Notes: generated by a model not told the origin, from the letters alone. Numbered from the stretch's first letter, positions 49,753-58,499 are shown. The stretch is DNA of 64,000 nt from Pedobacter steynii (GCF_001721645.1 NZ_CP017141.1:1240001-1304000); one strand, 5' to 3'. Made by a program: numbers and translations.

Positions 49753-49843
49753 AGACAATCAAATCGGTCTGATAATGATAAAGGATTAAAAAAACATAAC
49801 GCAAGTTACTCAACTATGTTTTAAAGAATAAAAAACAAGTCAT

Positions 49844-49877
49844 AAAAAAAGGCCGGATAAAATTCCGGCCTTTTTTT
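49844..49877 (-). terminator. Intrinsic terminator after the zinc-ribbon gene
   Basis: A 14-bp stem (GGCCGGA at 49851-49857 with TCCGGCC at 49864-49870, extended by A7/T7) with a 6-nt loop, ending in a run of Ts in the minus direction, 17 bp after the stop. Confidence 0.93.
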
Positions 49878-49894
49878 ATAGCAACTATCTTTTC

Positions 49895-50638
49895 TTATGC
49901 AGGAACAACTTCCAATGTAAGGGCCTCATCAACGAGGATTCTTCCACAATGCTCACAAACAATGATTTTTTTACGTTGACGAATATCCAGCTGACGTTGA
50001 GGTGGAATCTGATTGAAACATCCTGAGCACGAATCACGGTCGATCGTTACAACTGCCAATCCGTTATTTGCATTTCCTCTTAATCTGTTATAAGCCGTCA
50101 GTAGTCTTTCTTCGATTTGCGTTTCTGCTTTTTCAGATTTCTTAGCCAATGCCTGCTCTTCTTTTTCCGTTTCTGAAGTAATGGTTTGCAACTCTCCTTT
50201 TTTAATGTCAAGATCTTTTCTTCTTGACTCTAAATCAGCAAGTGCTTTTTCATAAACCTCATTCTTAGTCACGATATCAAAACCAAACTCTCTGATTTTC
50301 TTCTCGCAAACCTGGATTTCAAGCGTTTGTATTTCTACCTCTTTAGTTAAGGCATCGTACTCACGGTTGTTTTTAACATCTTTTAACTGGGTTTCATATT
50401 TTTTGATCAAGCCTTGAGCTTCTTTGATCATATTTTTACGTGTTACAATGGCATCTTCAGTATCATCCAATTCGCCTTTGAATTTTTGTATACGTGTTTC
50501 CAGGCCAGCAACTTCGTCTTCCAAATCCGCAACTTCCATTGGTAATTCACCACGTATTTGACGTATTTTATCGATCTTAGTATGCAGGGTTTGTAATTCG
50601 TATAAAGCTTTTAGCTTTTGCTCTACAGTTTGTTCCAT
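49895..50638 (-). CDS. Zinc-ribbon coiled-coil protein (C4-type, CT398-like)
   Basis: A 247-aa protein of the CT398/YbgI-associated family. Residues 1-190 are a long antiparallel coiled coil rich in Lys and Glu (EDEVAGLETRIQKFKGELDD). The C-terminal zinc ribbon has CSGC (about 205) and CEHC (about 228), with IPPQRQLDIRQRKKIIVCEH between them. Proteins of this family are linked to transcription or secretion in other bacteria but have no settled role. Its ATG overlaps the Nif3 stop by 1 nt (TAATG), and this gene pairing is conserved across many bacteria (recollection), implying a joint function. Confidence 0.88.
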   Translation of the reverse strand: MEQTVEQKLKALYELQTLHTKIDKIRQIRGELPMEVADLEDEVAGLETRIQKFKGELDDTEDAIVTRKNMIKEAQGLIKKYETQLKDVKNNREYDALTKEVEIQTLEIQVCEKKIREFGFDIVTKNEVYEKALADLESRRKDLDIKKGELQTITSETEKEEQALAKKSEKAETQIEERLLTAYNRLRGNANNGLAVVTIDRDSCSGCFNQIPPQRQLDIRQRKKIIVCEHCGRILVDEALTLEVVPA

Positions 50639-51735
50639 TAAATGAAATAATTTATGGGGTTTGTGTTATGCTCCGTTAAACGGATTGCAAAGTTAGGAAA
50701 TTTTTCTTGAATAATATCTATCAACAAATCAGATGTAAATTGTTCACTTTCAAAGTGTCCGATATCTGCAATGACTAATTTTTCATCTGCATCAAAAAAC
50801 TCATGGTATTTAAAATCAGCAGTTACAAATGCATCAGCTCCCGCAGCAATTGCTTCTTTCAGTAAAAAACTTCCCGATCCACCACAAACAGCTACCTTTC
50901 TGATCCTTTTAGGCAACAACTTGGTATGCCGGATCACCACTGCATCCATCCTGTCCTTTACTAAGTTAAGAAAAGCACGACCTTCAACTCCCTCTTCCAG
51001 CCAACCAATCATTCCCGCTCCTACGGTGTCCAGTTTATTCTCCAACGGAAAAATGTCATAGGCAACTTCTTCGTAAGGATGATTTTCAAGTAGGGCCAGT
51101 AAAATCTTCCGTTCGTCCTGCACGGTAAATACAGTTTCTATTCTGGTTTCCTGCTCATGATGTCGCAGGCCCTGCTCTCCTACATAAGGATCTGTGTCTT
51201 CATTTCCGTTAAAAGTTCCTGTTCCGTTTGCATTAAAGCTACACTCACTATAGTTCCCTATGTGCCCGGCACCTGCAGCAAATAAAGCATTTCTGAGTTC
51301 TTCAGCCTGTGCAACAGGACAAAAAGTAACCAATTTCTTTAATAAAGCCCGTTTTGGACTTAGGATTTTAGTATTTTTCAGCCCAAGTCTTTTAGCAATC
51401 ACCCCATTTACCCCATGTTTTACATGGTCTAAATTGGTATGAATTGCATACAATGCAATGTTATTTTTAATGGCCTTTAGCACCACCCGTTCCACGTATG
51501 TTTTTCCGGTAATCTTTTTAAGTCCCTTAAATACAATAGGATGATGCGTGATGATCAGATTGCAATTCTGCTCAATGGCCTCATCTACAATTGCCTCCGT
51601 ACAATCTAAAGCCACAAGCGCAGCCTGGATTTCCATTTCAGGATGACCAATCAGTAAACCGGAATTGTCATAATCTTCCTGATAGTTCAACGGAGCAAAC
51701 TCTTCCAGATGTTTTATTAAAATGGATAACCTCAT
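50638..51735 (-). CDS. Nif3-like dinuclear metal centre protein (DUF34, YqfO type)
   Basis: A 365-aa protein with the Nif3 fold, a metal-binding hydrolase-like family proposed to act in metal or GTP-cyclohydrolase-related metabolism but unproven. Metal ligands are expected in NLIITHHPIVFKG, IHTNLDHVKHGVNG, VTADFKYHEFFDADEKLVIA and ADIGHFESEQF. An insertion of about 110 residues in the middle (FCPVAQAEELRNALFAAGAG) is the PII-like domain of the long YqfO class. I start at the ATG at 51735 (MRLSILIKHLEEFAP); the longer frame upstream has no support. Confidence 0.92.
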   Translation of the reverse strand: MRLSILIKHLEEFAPLNYQEDYDNSGLLIGHPEMEIQAALVALDCTEAIVDEAIEQNCNLIITHHPIVFKGLKKITGKTYVERVVLKAIKNNIALYAIHTNLDHVKHGVNGVIAKRLGLKNTKILSPKRALLKKLVTFCPVAQAEELRNALFAAGAGHIGNYSECSFNANGTGTFNGNEDTDPYVGEQGLRHHEQETRIETVFTVQDERKILLALLENHPYEEVAYDIFPLENKLDTVGAGMIGWLEEGVEGRAFLNLVKDRMDAVVIRHTKLLPKRIRKVAVCGGSGSFLLKEAIAAGADAFVTADFKYHEFFDADEKLVIADIGHFESEQFTSDLLIDIIQEKFPNFAIRLTEHNTNPINYFI

Positions 51736-51814
51736 AAGCTGTAAATTTACAATTTGAACAACACAAATTAAACTTAATATATCAATCGGGAATAAATCAA
51801 ACCTGGAGAAACAA

Positions 51815-51843
51815 AAAAGCCGGTACAAATTCCTTGCACCGGC
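51815..51843 (-). terminator. Intrinsic terminator after the TM2 gene
   Basis: An imperfect stem with GCCGGT at 51819-51824 and ACCGGC at 51838-51843 and an internal mismatch, followed on the minus strand by a run of six Ts, 19 bp after the stop. Confidence 0.8.
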
Positions 51844-51861
51844 CCTTCTTTAAGAATATTT

Positions 51862-52221
51862 CTATTGGAGGTTACCCATTTTTACCATTTGCAGACTTTC
51901 AAAAACCATCCTTTGGTTATATTCGAAAGCCAGATTTTTGTGGTTTACAAGATCGATAATCGTTCCTATAAAACATAAACCTATAGTGAAAAAGTACAAA
52001 ACACCCATTCCTATCTGATTTACGAGAAATCTTGGCAATCCAGGGACAAAAAATCCGAGTATACAATACAGGATCATATCATCCGGATTTCTTCTTTTAC
52101 TTCCGTAGATCATTAAAAACCCTCTCAATTGTTGTTCACTAAATCCTGTAGTTGCAGTCTGCAAGTACGAATATTCCTGGGGTGTGATACCCGGCAATGA
52201 CATAAATGGTGAATCAAACAT
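51862..52221 (-). CDS. TM2 domain membrane protein
   Basis: A 119-aa inner-membrane protein. The TM2 domain spans about 45-100: two transmembrane helices (DMILYCILGFFVPGLPRFLV and VLYFFTIGLCFIGTIIDLVN) joined by a short turn and ending with a D-x-N/H element. An N-terminal soluble part (TPQEYSYLQTATTGFSEQQL) lies before it. Function is unknown. Its ATG overlaps the stop of the DUF2752 gene by 8 nt (ATGTTTGA), so the two are co-translated; this pairing recurs in Bacteroidota (recollection). Confidence 0.88.
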   Translation of the reverse strand: MFDSPFMSLPGITPQEYSYLQTATTGFSEQQLRGFLMIYGSKRRNPDDMILYCILGFFVPGLPRFLVNQIGMGVLYFFTIGLCFIGTIIDLVNHKNLAFEYNQRMVFESLQMVKMGNLQ

Positions 52222-52540
52222 ATCTTTCCTCCTTATATTTTAATTTTCTATTATTAATTATTATTCTATTTATCAATTCTATTATCCTATGGATAATAAT
52301 CATTAGCGCTGGAATTCCAAACCAGTGCTGTTCCAGGCTTTCCCTGATGTTTCCATGGAACAATTGCGTTATCGCTCTTCCAATTCCGCATCCCGGACAC
52401 CAGTCAAAACCCATATTGGCCAGAGGGCAAAGTGTAAAATGATGAATATGTCCATGTTTTACCGGTTCTGCTGTTGCCAGCAGGACCAAGGCTATGATCC
52501 AAAAGATCAGTTCAACAGGCATACGGTTTAGCATTTTCAT
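52214..52540 (-). CDS. DUF2752 membrane protein
   Basis: A 108-aa membrane protein of DUF2752. The signature is FTLCPLANMGFDWCPGCGIGRAI, with a CPxxxxx...CPGCG arrangement, followed by a helix (PALMIIIHRIIELINRIIIN). The N-terminus is hydrophobic (ELIFWIIALVLLATA). The cysteines suggest a metal or disulfide site, but the family is uncharacterised. It is the upstream member of the TM2 pair and is divergent from mfd, 116 bp away. Confidence 0.87.
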   Translation of the reverse strand: MKMLNRMPVELIFWIIALVLLATAEPVKHGHIHHFTLCPLANMGFDWCPGCGIGRAITQLFHGNIRESLEQHWFGIPALMIIIHRIIELINRIIINNRKLKYKEERYV

Positions 52541-52644
52541 CTATAGGCTTTGTTCTATCCTGAACCACCCCGGTTCCAATATCCTTATTTTATTTTTAGA
52601 TTGATTAATAGGCACTTTGTTACATTTTTGCTAAGCATAAATCT

Positions 52645-52652
52645 TACCTTTG
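52645..52652 (+). promoter_or_regulatory. Bacteroidota -7 element (TACCTTTG) just before mfd
   Basis: Perfect TAnnTTTG ending 4 nt before the GTG start of mfd. It supports that GTG as the true start only if the message is leaderless; otherwise a later start would be needed. Confidence 0.45.
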
Positions 52653-52656
52653 CATA

Positions 52657-55600
52657 GTGAACATCCGCGACCTGATTAATAGATACAAAACAGACGAGCG
52701 CATTGTAGCATTGGCAAAAGCCCTTAACGCGGGCAAAGGTAACAAACTTCAGCTAAAAGGTTTAGTTGGTTCTGCCGATGCAACAATTGCAATTGCTACT
52801 TATTTCCTGTTACACAAGCCCCAGCTATTTATTCTTCCTGACAGGGAAGAAGCTTCTTATTTTATGGCCGACCTGGAAAGTATCCTCGATAAAGAGGTTT
52901 TACTTTTTCCGTCTTCCTTCCGTAAAGCTTTTGAATTTACACAGATAGATACCGCCAATGTTCTTGCAAGGGCAGAAGTTCTTAATGAACTGAATCACAA
53001 TTCAGAATATGGAAAAATTGTAGTTACCTATCCTGAAGCTTTGGCGGAAAAGGTAATCAATAGGAGTGTCTTAGAAAAAAACACACTGGAAATTGGTATT
53101 AATGCTAAGTTAGGCATTGATTTTATCAATGAATTTCTAATTGATTATGCATTTGAACGTACAGAATTTGTGTATGAACCTGGCCAGTTTTCAATCAGAG
53201 GAGGAATTGTTGACATTTTCTCTTTCTCTCATGACCTTCCATACCGTATAGAATTTTTTGGAGATATTGTGGAAAGCATCCGCACTTTCGAAATTGAAAG
53301 CCAGCTCTCTGTTGAGGATGTAAAAAACCTGACCATTATTCCTAATGTGCAATCAAAATACCTGACTGAAAGTAACATCAGTCTCTTAGATTACATAGAA
53401 AAGGATACCCAGCTTTGGTTTAAAGATGTAGAGTTTAGCTTTGATATCGTCAAAGGAGGTTATAAAAAAGCTGCAGAATTATGGAGGGCACTTCCGGCAA
53501 AGGAAAAACAGGAAAATCCGGACTGGATAGATCCTAAATTCGCCTTCACAGATGAGAAAATGCTGGCAGATATGGTACATGATTTTGTGCTTGTAGAATT
53601 TGGAAAACAGTTCTTCTATAAAACAGATCACATTTTCTCTTTTGATACCAAGCCTCAGCCTTCCTTCAATAAAGATTTCAACCTGCTCATTCACAATTTA
53701 AAGGAGAATGAGAAACAGGGCATACACAATTATATTTTCAGTTCTTCTCCAAAACAAACCGAAAGGCTATACGCAATTCTCGAGGATATCGATAAAACAG
53801 CAAAGTTCACGCCGGTTAATATCCCCCTCAGAGAAGGTTTTCTTGATCAAAATCAGAACGTTGCCTTTTATACTGATCATCAGATTTTTGATCGTTTCTA
53901 TAAGTACAAGCTAAAAAGAGGATACCAACGTAGTCAGGCCATTACTTTAAAAGAGTTAAGAGACCTCAAACCTGGAGATTTCGTTACCCATATTGACCAT
54001 GGAATCGGAAAATATGCCGGTCTGGAAAAAGTAGAAGTGAATGGCAAAACCCAGGAGATGATTCGCCTGGTCTATGCAGATAATGATCTTTTATATGTCA
54101 ATATCAATTCCCTTAACCGCATAGCAAAATATAGCGGAAAGGAGGGAACCCCACCAAAAATGAATAAACTGGGGACCGAGGCCTGGGATAAGCTAAAAAA
54201 AACTACTAAAAAAAAAGTTAAAGACATCGCCAGGGACCTGATTAAACTATATGCTTTAAGGAAAACCCAGGTTGGAACCGCCTTTGATCCGGATGGTTAC
54301 CTGGAAACTGAACTGGAAGCCTCTTTCATTTATGAGGATACCCCTGACCAGGAAAAAGCAACAATGGATGTCAAAAGAGACATGGAAGCTCCACACCCAA
54401 TGGACAGACTTGTTTGCGGGGACGTTGGATTCGGCAAGACGGAGATTGCCATCAGAGCAGCATTTAAAGCCGTCGCAAATGGTAAGCAGGCTGCTGTACT
54501 TGTACCAACTACAATTTTGGCTCTGCAACACTTTAAAACCTTCTCAGGCCGCTTAAAAGAGTTCCCATGCAATGTGGACTACATTAACCGGTTCAAAACA
54601 AATAAGCAGATTAAAGATACGCTTGCTTTACTGGCAGAAGGAAAAGTAGACATCATCATCGGTACCCATCGCCTCCTGAGTAAAGATGTAAAATTCAAAG
54701 ATCTGGGTATTATGATCATTGATGAGGAACAAAAGTTTGGGGTTACTTCAAAAGAGAAGCTAAGGGTATTGAGGGCAAATGTGGATACATTGACCTTAAC
54801 AGCAACCCCGATTCCAAGAACATTACATTTTTCGCTGATGGGAGCAAGGGACCTCTCTATTATGAGTACGCCTCCTCCAAACAGACAGGCTGTAAATACA
54901 GAACTTCATGTATTCAACGACAAATTAATACAGGAAGCTGTACAATTTGAACTGGACCGTGGCGGCCAGGTATTTTTTATCCATAACCGGGTGAATGACC
55001 TTCCTCAGTTGGGGGGATTAATACAACGCCTGGTTCCCAAAGCACGTATAGGTATTGCTCATGGACAACTGGATGGGGATGCCTTAGAAGATGTCATGCT
55101 TGATTTTATTAACGGGGAAAAGGATGTACTCGTAGCCACCACCATTATTGAAGCCGGACTTGACATTCCAAATGCCAATACCATTATCATCAATCATGCC
55201 CATATGTTTGGTTTAAGTGATTTACACCAGATGCGCGGCCGGGTGGGAAGATCCAATAAAAAAGCTTTTTGTTACCTGCTGAGCCCTCCTTTGTCGACAC
55301 TCACCTCCGAAGCCAGGAAAAGGCTGAGTGCCATAGAAGAGTTTTCAGACCTGGGAAGCGGTTTTAATATTGCGATGAGGGATTTAGACATCAGAGGTAG
55401 TGGAAACCTCTTAGGAGCAGAGCAAAGCGGCTTCATTGCCGAAATAGGTTTCGAGATGTATCATAAGATACTAGATGAGGCTATTCAGGAACTGAAAGAA
55501 GACGAATTCAAGGATTTATTCAAAAATGAACCTGTCCGTCCTTTTGTGACTTTCACCCAGGTAGATACGGATCTGGAATTGTTTATTCCGGACGATTATG

Positions 55601-55998
55601 TAACAAATATTACAGAAAGGTATAATCTTTATACAGAACTCTCCAGGCTGGAGAATGAAGAACAGCTAAAAGCTTTTGAAAGTGCTTTAAAAGATCGGTT
55701 TGGACCTGTTCCAAAGCCGGTAAAAACGATGCTCAATGTATTGCGTTTGCAATGGGTGGCTAAAAAGTTAGCTTTCGAAAAATTAAGCTTCAAAAAAGGA
55801 GTATTGAGGGGGTATTTTATAGCAGATAAACAATCTGCCTTTTTTGATTCCACCATGTTCAATCAAATTTTGCACTTTGCACAAATGCATCCGCGGATCT
55901 GCAACTTAAAAGAGGTAAAAAACTCTTTGCGCATTGCTTTTGAAAATCTGAATACAGTAGATGAAGCGGTGGAGATGTTGGGTATGGTTGCCAAATAA
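52657..55998 (+). CDS. mfd: Transcription-repair coupling factor Mfd
   Basis: A 1113-aa DNA translocase that displaces RNA polymerase stalled at lesions and recruits UvrA. The N-terminal UvrB-like domains cover about 1-350 (FSIRGGIVDIFSFSHDLPYR). The RNA-polymerase-interaction domain begins at LKPGDFVTHIDHGIGKYAGL (about 440). The RecG-like helicase core has Walker A GDVGFGKTEIAIRAAFKA (about 588), DEEQKFGV, TATPIPRTLHFSLMGARDLS, and ATTIIEAGLDIPNANT, and the TRCF domain is C-terminal. The start is a GTG at 52657, immediately after a -7 element. DUF3820 follows directly after the stop. Confidence 0.96.
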   Translation: MNIRDLINRYKTDERIVALAKALNAGKGNKLQLKGLVGSADATIAIATYFLLHKPQLFILPDREEASYFMADLESILDKEVLLFPSSFRKAFEFTQIDTANVLARAEVLNELNHNSEYGKIVVTYPEALAEKVINRSVLEKNTLEIGINAKLGIDFINEFLIDYAFERTEFVYEPGQFSIRGGIVDIFSFSHDLPYRIEFFGDIVESIRTFEIESQLSVEDVKNLTIIPNVQSKYLTESNISLLDYIEKDTQLWFKDVEFSFDIVKGGYKKAAELWRALPAKEKQENPDWIDPKFAFTDEKMLADMVHDFVLVEFGKQFFYKTDHIFSFDTKPQPSFNKDFNLLIHNLKENEKQGIHNYIFSSSPKQTERLYAILEDIDKTAKFTPVNIPLREGFLDQNQNVAFYTDHQIFDRFYKYKLKRGYQRSQAITLKELRDLKPGDFVTHIDHGIGKYAGLEKVEVNGKTQEMIRLVYADNDLLYVNINSLNRIAKYSGKEGTPPKMNKLGTEAWDKLKKTTKKKVKDIARDLIKLYALRKTQVGTAFDPDGYLETELEASFIYEDTPDQEKATMDVKRDMEAPHPMDRLVCGDVGFGKTEIAIRAAFKAVANGKQAAVLVPTTILALQHFKTFSGRLKEFPCNVDYINRFKTNKQIKDTLALLAEGKVDIIIGTHRLLSKDVKFKDLGIMIIDEEQKFGVTSKEKLRVLRANVDTLTLTATPIPRTLHFSLMGARDLSIMSTPPPNRQAVNTELHVFNDKLIQEAVQFELDRGGQVFFIHNRVNDLPQLGGLIQRLVPKARIGIAHGQLDGDALEDVMLDFINGEKDVLVATTIIEAGLDIPNANTIIINHAHMFGLSDLHQMRGRVGRSNKKAFCYLLSPPLSTLTSEARKRLSAIEEFSDLGSGFNIAMRDLDIRGSGNLLGAEQSGFIAEIGFEMYHKILDEAIQELKEDEFKDLFKNEPVRPFVTFTQVDTDLELFIPDDYVTNITERYNLYTELSRLENEEQLKAFESALKDRFGPVPKPVKTMLNVLRLQWVAKKLAFEKLSFKKGVLRGYFIADKQSAFFDSTMFNQILHFAQMHPRICNLKEVKNSLRIAFENLNTVDEAVEMLGMVAK

Positions 55999-56223
55999 AT
56001 GATAAAGATGATGAATCCTCAAATATTAAATGACCTGGTGACTATGCAGATGCCTTTTGGCAAATACAAAGGAAGGATCATCTGCGACCTTCCTGAATCA
56101 TATCTAATCTGGTTTCATACCAAAGGCTTTCCTCCGGGCAAGCTTGGAGAAATGCTGGGAACTTTATATGAGATCAAGTTAAATGGACTGGAATACTTAT
56201 TACAACCCTTAAAAAGAAAGTAA
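55999..56223 (+). CDS. DUF3820 family protein
   Basis: A 74-aa protein beginning on the base after the mfd stop. DUF3820 proteins are short, with MPFGKYKGRIICDLPESYL, WFHTKGFPPGKLGEMLGTLYE and a C-terminal basic end (LQPLKRK); they are sometimes labelled quorum-sensing-regulated virulence factors without firm evidence. The MPFGKYKG segment resembles the GKxKG motif of exonuclease-associated modules. The ATG at 55999 may be used; a second ATG at 56011 is the alternative. It is likely co-transcribed with mfd. Confidence 0.85.
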   Translation: MIKMMNPQILNDLVTMQMPFGKYKGRIICDLPESYLIWFHTKGFPPGKLGEMLGTLYEIKLNGLEYLLQPLKRK

Positions 56224-56542
56224 AAATTATATGAAGAAAATATGATTCCAAATAAGCATATTTAATTGCTCATATCAACTGCTATTTCTAACTTATAAAA
56301 GCCTTACTCATCTTATTTTTCAAATTGAATTATCCTTCGTATTCAGCTTGATATGCGCTCGGACTGAGTCCACGTTAAGTCCACACTGAGTCCACAGTGA
56401 GTCCACGTTTTTACGGTAAAAGCTGCACTCACCCTTGACTTAGCATGCAGTAGCGCTGGATTCAATCCGTACTATACTTTCACTTAACCCAAATCAAGGT
56501 TAACCAAAGATTAAATTCAGCTTAGTTTTTCTTTCTGAGCGC
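56224..56542. other. Non-coding segment between DUF3820 and cdsA
   Basis: 319 bp without a credible ORF. It contains a phased 11-bp repeat (56367-56406) and a 12-bp palindrome CTGAGCGCTCAG (56535-56546) that overlaps the cdsA stop. No clear terminator for mfd/DUF3820 or for cdsA is seen. Confidence 0.7.
56367..56406. repeat. Four AGTCCAC heptamers at exact 11-bp spacing
   Basis: AGTCCAC starts at 56367, 56378, 56389 and 56400, each 11 bp apart, with variable 4-bp spacers (GTTA, ACTG, AGTG). The left edge adds a GGACT to make a GGACTGAGTCC palindrome. Confidence 0.92.
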
Positions 56543-57352
56543 TCAGTACAAAATAAGATATAAATAGGCGTATACAACAGGTGCTGCAATCAAGAGCCCG
56601 TCAAAGCGATCCAGAAAACCTCCGTGTCCCGGTAGGATATTTCCTGAATCTTTGGCATTAAGGCTTCTTTTTAGCATGGATTCCACCAGATCCCCTAGGG
56701 TGCCAAAGCTGGAAATCAGAATAGCCATTCCTCCCCAGGCCCATACAGGCAGCTCTGTAAAGAAAATAGAAAGGACGTAAGCAACCACCAGGCTGGTAAA
56801 CATCCCTCCAAAAAAACCTTCCCAGGATTTCTTAGGGGAATGGCGCTCAAATAACCTGGTTTTCCCGAATTTAGAGCCGAAAAGATAGGCCCCAGTGTCA
56901 TTTGCCCAAAGCATGAGCATAAAAGCCAGTGGCAAATGGAAACTATATTCAGTAGCATGACCTATAAAACCCAGCGAATAAAAGAAACAAAAAGGTACAG
57001 TCACGTACATAAATCCTACAAAAGTATAGGAGATGTTGGCAAATGGAATTTTTTCCTTTTTATACAGTTCACTGATAAATACAGAAAAGATTAACGGTAC
57101 TAAAAGGAGTAAGAACTTAGTTTCAAACTTTAATACATGATATCCTGCAGTCATCAGGAAGATCAATGTTGCCGCAATTAACGCAATATTACGGTGTGGC
57201 CGGATTCCTGCTGTTTTAATCAGTTTAAAGAATTCAAGCAAGGCGCCCAGACTGAGTAGGAGATAAAATATAGAAAAGACATAAGGGCCCAAAAACATCG
57301 AGCCTAACATCACTATAGTAAAAAAGAAAGCGGTAATTGCCCTGGTCTTCAT
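56543..57352 (-). CDS. cdsA: Phosphatidate cytidylyltransferase CdsA
   Basis: A 269-aa inner-membrane enzyme that makes CDP-diacylglycerol from phosphatidic acid and CTP, the branch point of phospholipid synthesis. It has about seven to eight transmembrane helices. The C-terminal family signature is present as GTLGDLVESMLKRSLNAKDS, with GHGGFLDRFDGLL close by (metal-binding Asp residues). Residues AYLFGSKFGKTRLFERHSPK and SWEGFFGG complete the active site. It is the last gene of a minus-strand run with the DUF2007 and CPBP genes; 15 bp separate it from the DUF2007 gene. With psd at 31623 it forms part of the phosphatidylethanolamine route. Confidence 0.96.
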   Translation of the reverse strand: MKTRAITAFFFTIVMLGSMFLGPYVFSIFYLLLSLGALLEFFKLIKTAGIRPHRNIALIAATLIFLMTAGYHVLKFETKFLLLLVPLIFSVFISELYKKEKIPFANISYTFVGFMYVTVPFCFFYSLGFIGHATEYSFHLPLAFMLMLWANDTGAYLFGSKFGKTRLFERHSPKKSWEGFFGGMFTSLVVAYVLSIFFTELPVWAWGGMAILISSFGTLGDLVESMLKRSLNAKDSGNILPGHGGFLDRFDGLLIAAPVVYAYLYLILY

Positions 57353-57367
57353 GGAGATAAAGTATTT

Positions 57368-57577
57368 TTATGCAATATTATTTTCCTTGATATAAGCTTC
57401 TGCCTTATCAACATTGTCCGGGTGAACGAGAATATGAACCATTCCAAATGTCTGATAAGAAGAATCCCGCTGGTTCATGACTACTGCTGCAATCTCACTT
57501 TCAATTAATCCCTGCTTAAGTATTTCCGCAGTATAAGCATCTTGTGTGCTAAATACCTTTACCCAATTGCTATCCAT
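57368..57577 (-). CDS. DUF2007 domain protein
   Basis: A 69-aa protein consisting of one DUF2007 domain, a small ferredoxin-like fold sometimes called putative signal-transducing protein. The sequence begins WVKVFSTQDAYTAEILKQGL, then IAAVVMNQRDSSYQTFGMVHILVHP and DKAEAYIKE. Its ATG overlaps the stop of the CPBP protease gene by 8 nt (ATGGATAG), and cdsA follows 15 bp downstream. The same order is common in Bacteroidota (recollection). Function unknown. Confidence 0.88.
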   Translation of the reverse strand: MDSNWVKVFSTQDAYTAEILKQGLIESEIAAVVMNQRDSSYQTFGMVHILVHPDNVDKAEAYIKENNIA

Positions 57578-58484
57578 CGTCTTTTGATGCTTTATTTTTA
57601 AAATATTTAAATGCCAGAAATATTAACACTATGCTAATGACATAACCATACCACTGGAAATAGGTCACTTTATCTGATTCGGACAAAGGTATATTGTTTT
57701 TTTGCATATACCATGCTGCGGTTACTGCATAAGTATTATTTAAAAAATGAGCAAAAATGGAATACCAGAGATTTTTGCTCCATAGATAAATATATCCGAA
57801 ACCTGCTCCCAATAAAAATCTAGGTAAAAAACCATAAAATTGGATATGTATGGCACTGAAAACAAAAGCACTAACCCAAATTGCTACATGTGGATTCCGA
57901 AACACTCTTCCCAAAGAGCGTTGAATTGCTCCCCTGAACATTAGCTCCTCAGCTATTGCAGGTAAAATACCTATGAGCGCAATATTGAGCAGATAGGCAC
58001 TCATGCTATCCATCTTTAAAAGTGCAACAGTAGTGGCCATTGCCGTCTCTTCCTGGATTTTCATCCATTGCTCTACCGATTTAAGAAACCCAGGCAATAT
58101 CATTTTCTGATTGAGCTGCATGCTAAATTCCAGAACAGGCATAGAAACAGCCATAAGACCAACAATCAGAAGAAAGAGCGTAGCTTTTGTCTGTTTAAAA
58201 TCATAAAAAGAACTTATTTTCTTTCTTTCTCCAATTGCGAGAAATAAAGCAGGAGCCAAAAATAAGCCTAGTTGCTGAAAGGAAATCATAATCCTGTTTA
58301 CCGGTACAAACTTTGAATCTGTAACCACCAGCCAACTGGAATTCATAAATTCACCATATACAAAATATAAAACCAGTATGGAAAGTATAGAACTTACAAA
58401 GACCCCTGCAAAGGCATATAAGCCTAGACTAAGTAATTGTAAGTAAGGACTTTTTTCAGGTCTCTCGTTTTCTGTCAAATTCAT
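57570..58484 (-). CDS. CPBP family intramembrane glutamic protease
   Basis: A 304-aa polytopic protein of the CAAX-prenyl-protease-2/bacteriocin-processing (CPBP, Abi) family. About eight transmembrane helices are visible. The catalytic motifs are EELMFRGAIQRSLGR (EExxxR), FSAIHIQF (FxxxH) and WYSIFAHFLNN (third His/Asn). Bacterial members cleave or mature membrane substrates or act in peptide immunity; the substrate here is unknown. I start at the ATG at 58484, which puts the first helix near residue 20; a longer frame upstream overlaps the divergent dus promoter. Co-translated with DUF2007. Confidence 0.87.
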   Translation of the reverse strand: MNLTENERPEKSPYLQLLSLGLYAFAGVFVSSILSILVLYFVYGEFMNSSWLVVTDSKFVPVNRIMISFQQLGLFLAPALFLAIGERKKISSFYDFKQTKATLFLLIVGLMAVSMPVLEFSMQLNQKMILPGFLKSVEQWMKIQEETAMATTVALLKMDSMSAYLLNIALIGILPAIAEELMFRGAIQRSLGRVFRNPHVAIWVSAFVFSAIHIQFYGFLPRFLLGAGFGYIYLWSKNLWYSIFAHFLNNTYAVTAAWYMQKNNIPLSESDKVTYFQWYGYVISIVLIFLAFKYFKNKASKDDG

Positions 58485-58499
58485 TATTTGTAATATTTG

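Noticed and set aside
52625..52652. Canonical -33/-7 promoter for mfd
   Set aside because: The -7 TACCTTTG is good, but the nearest TTG is only 14 bp away (or 25 bp for the next), outside the usual spacing, so only the -7 element is claimed.
56367..56406. Phased repeat as a CRISPR array
   Set aside because: Units are 7 bp with 4-bp spacers; no 20-40 bp repeats or unique spacers, and no cas genes.
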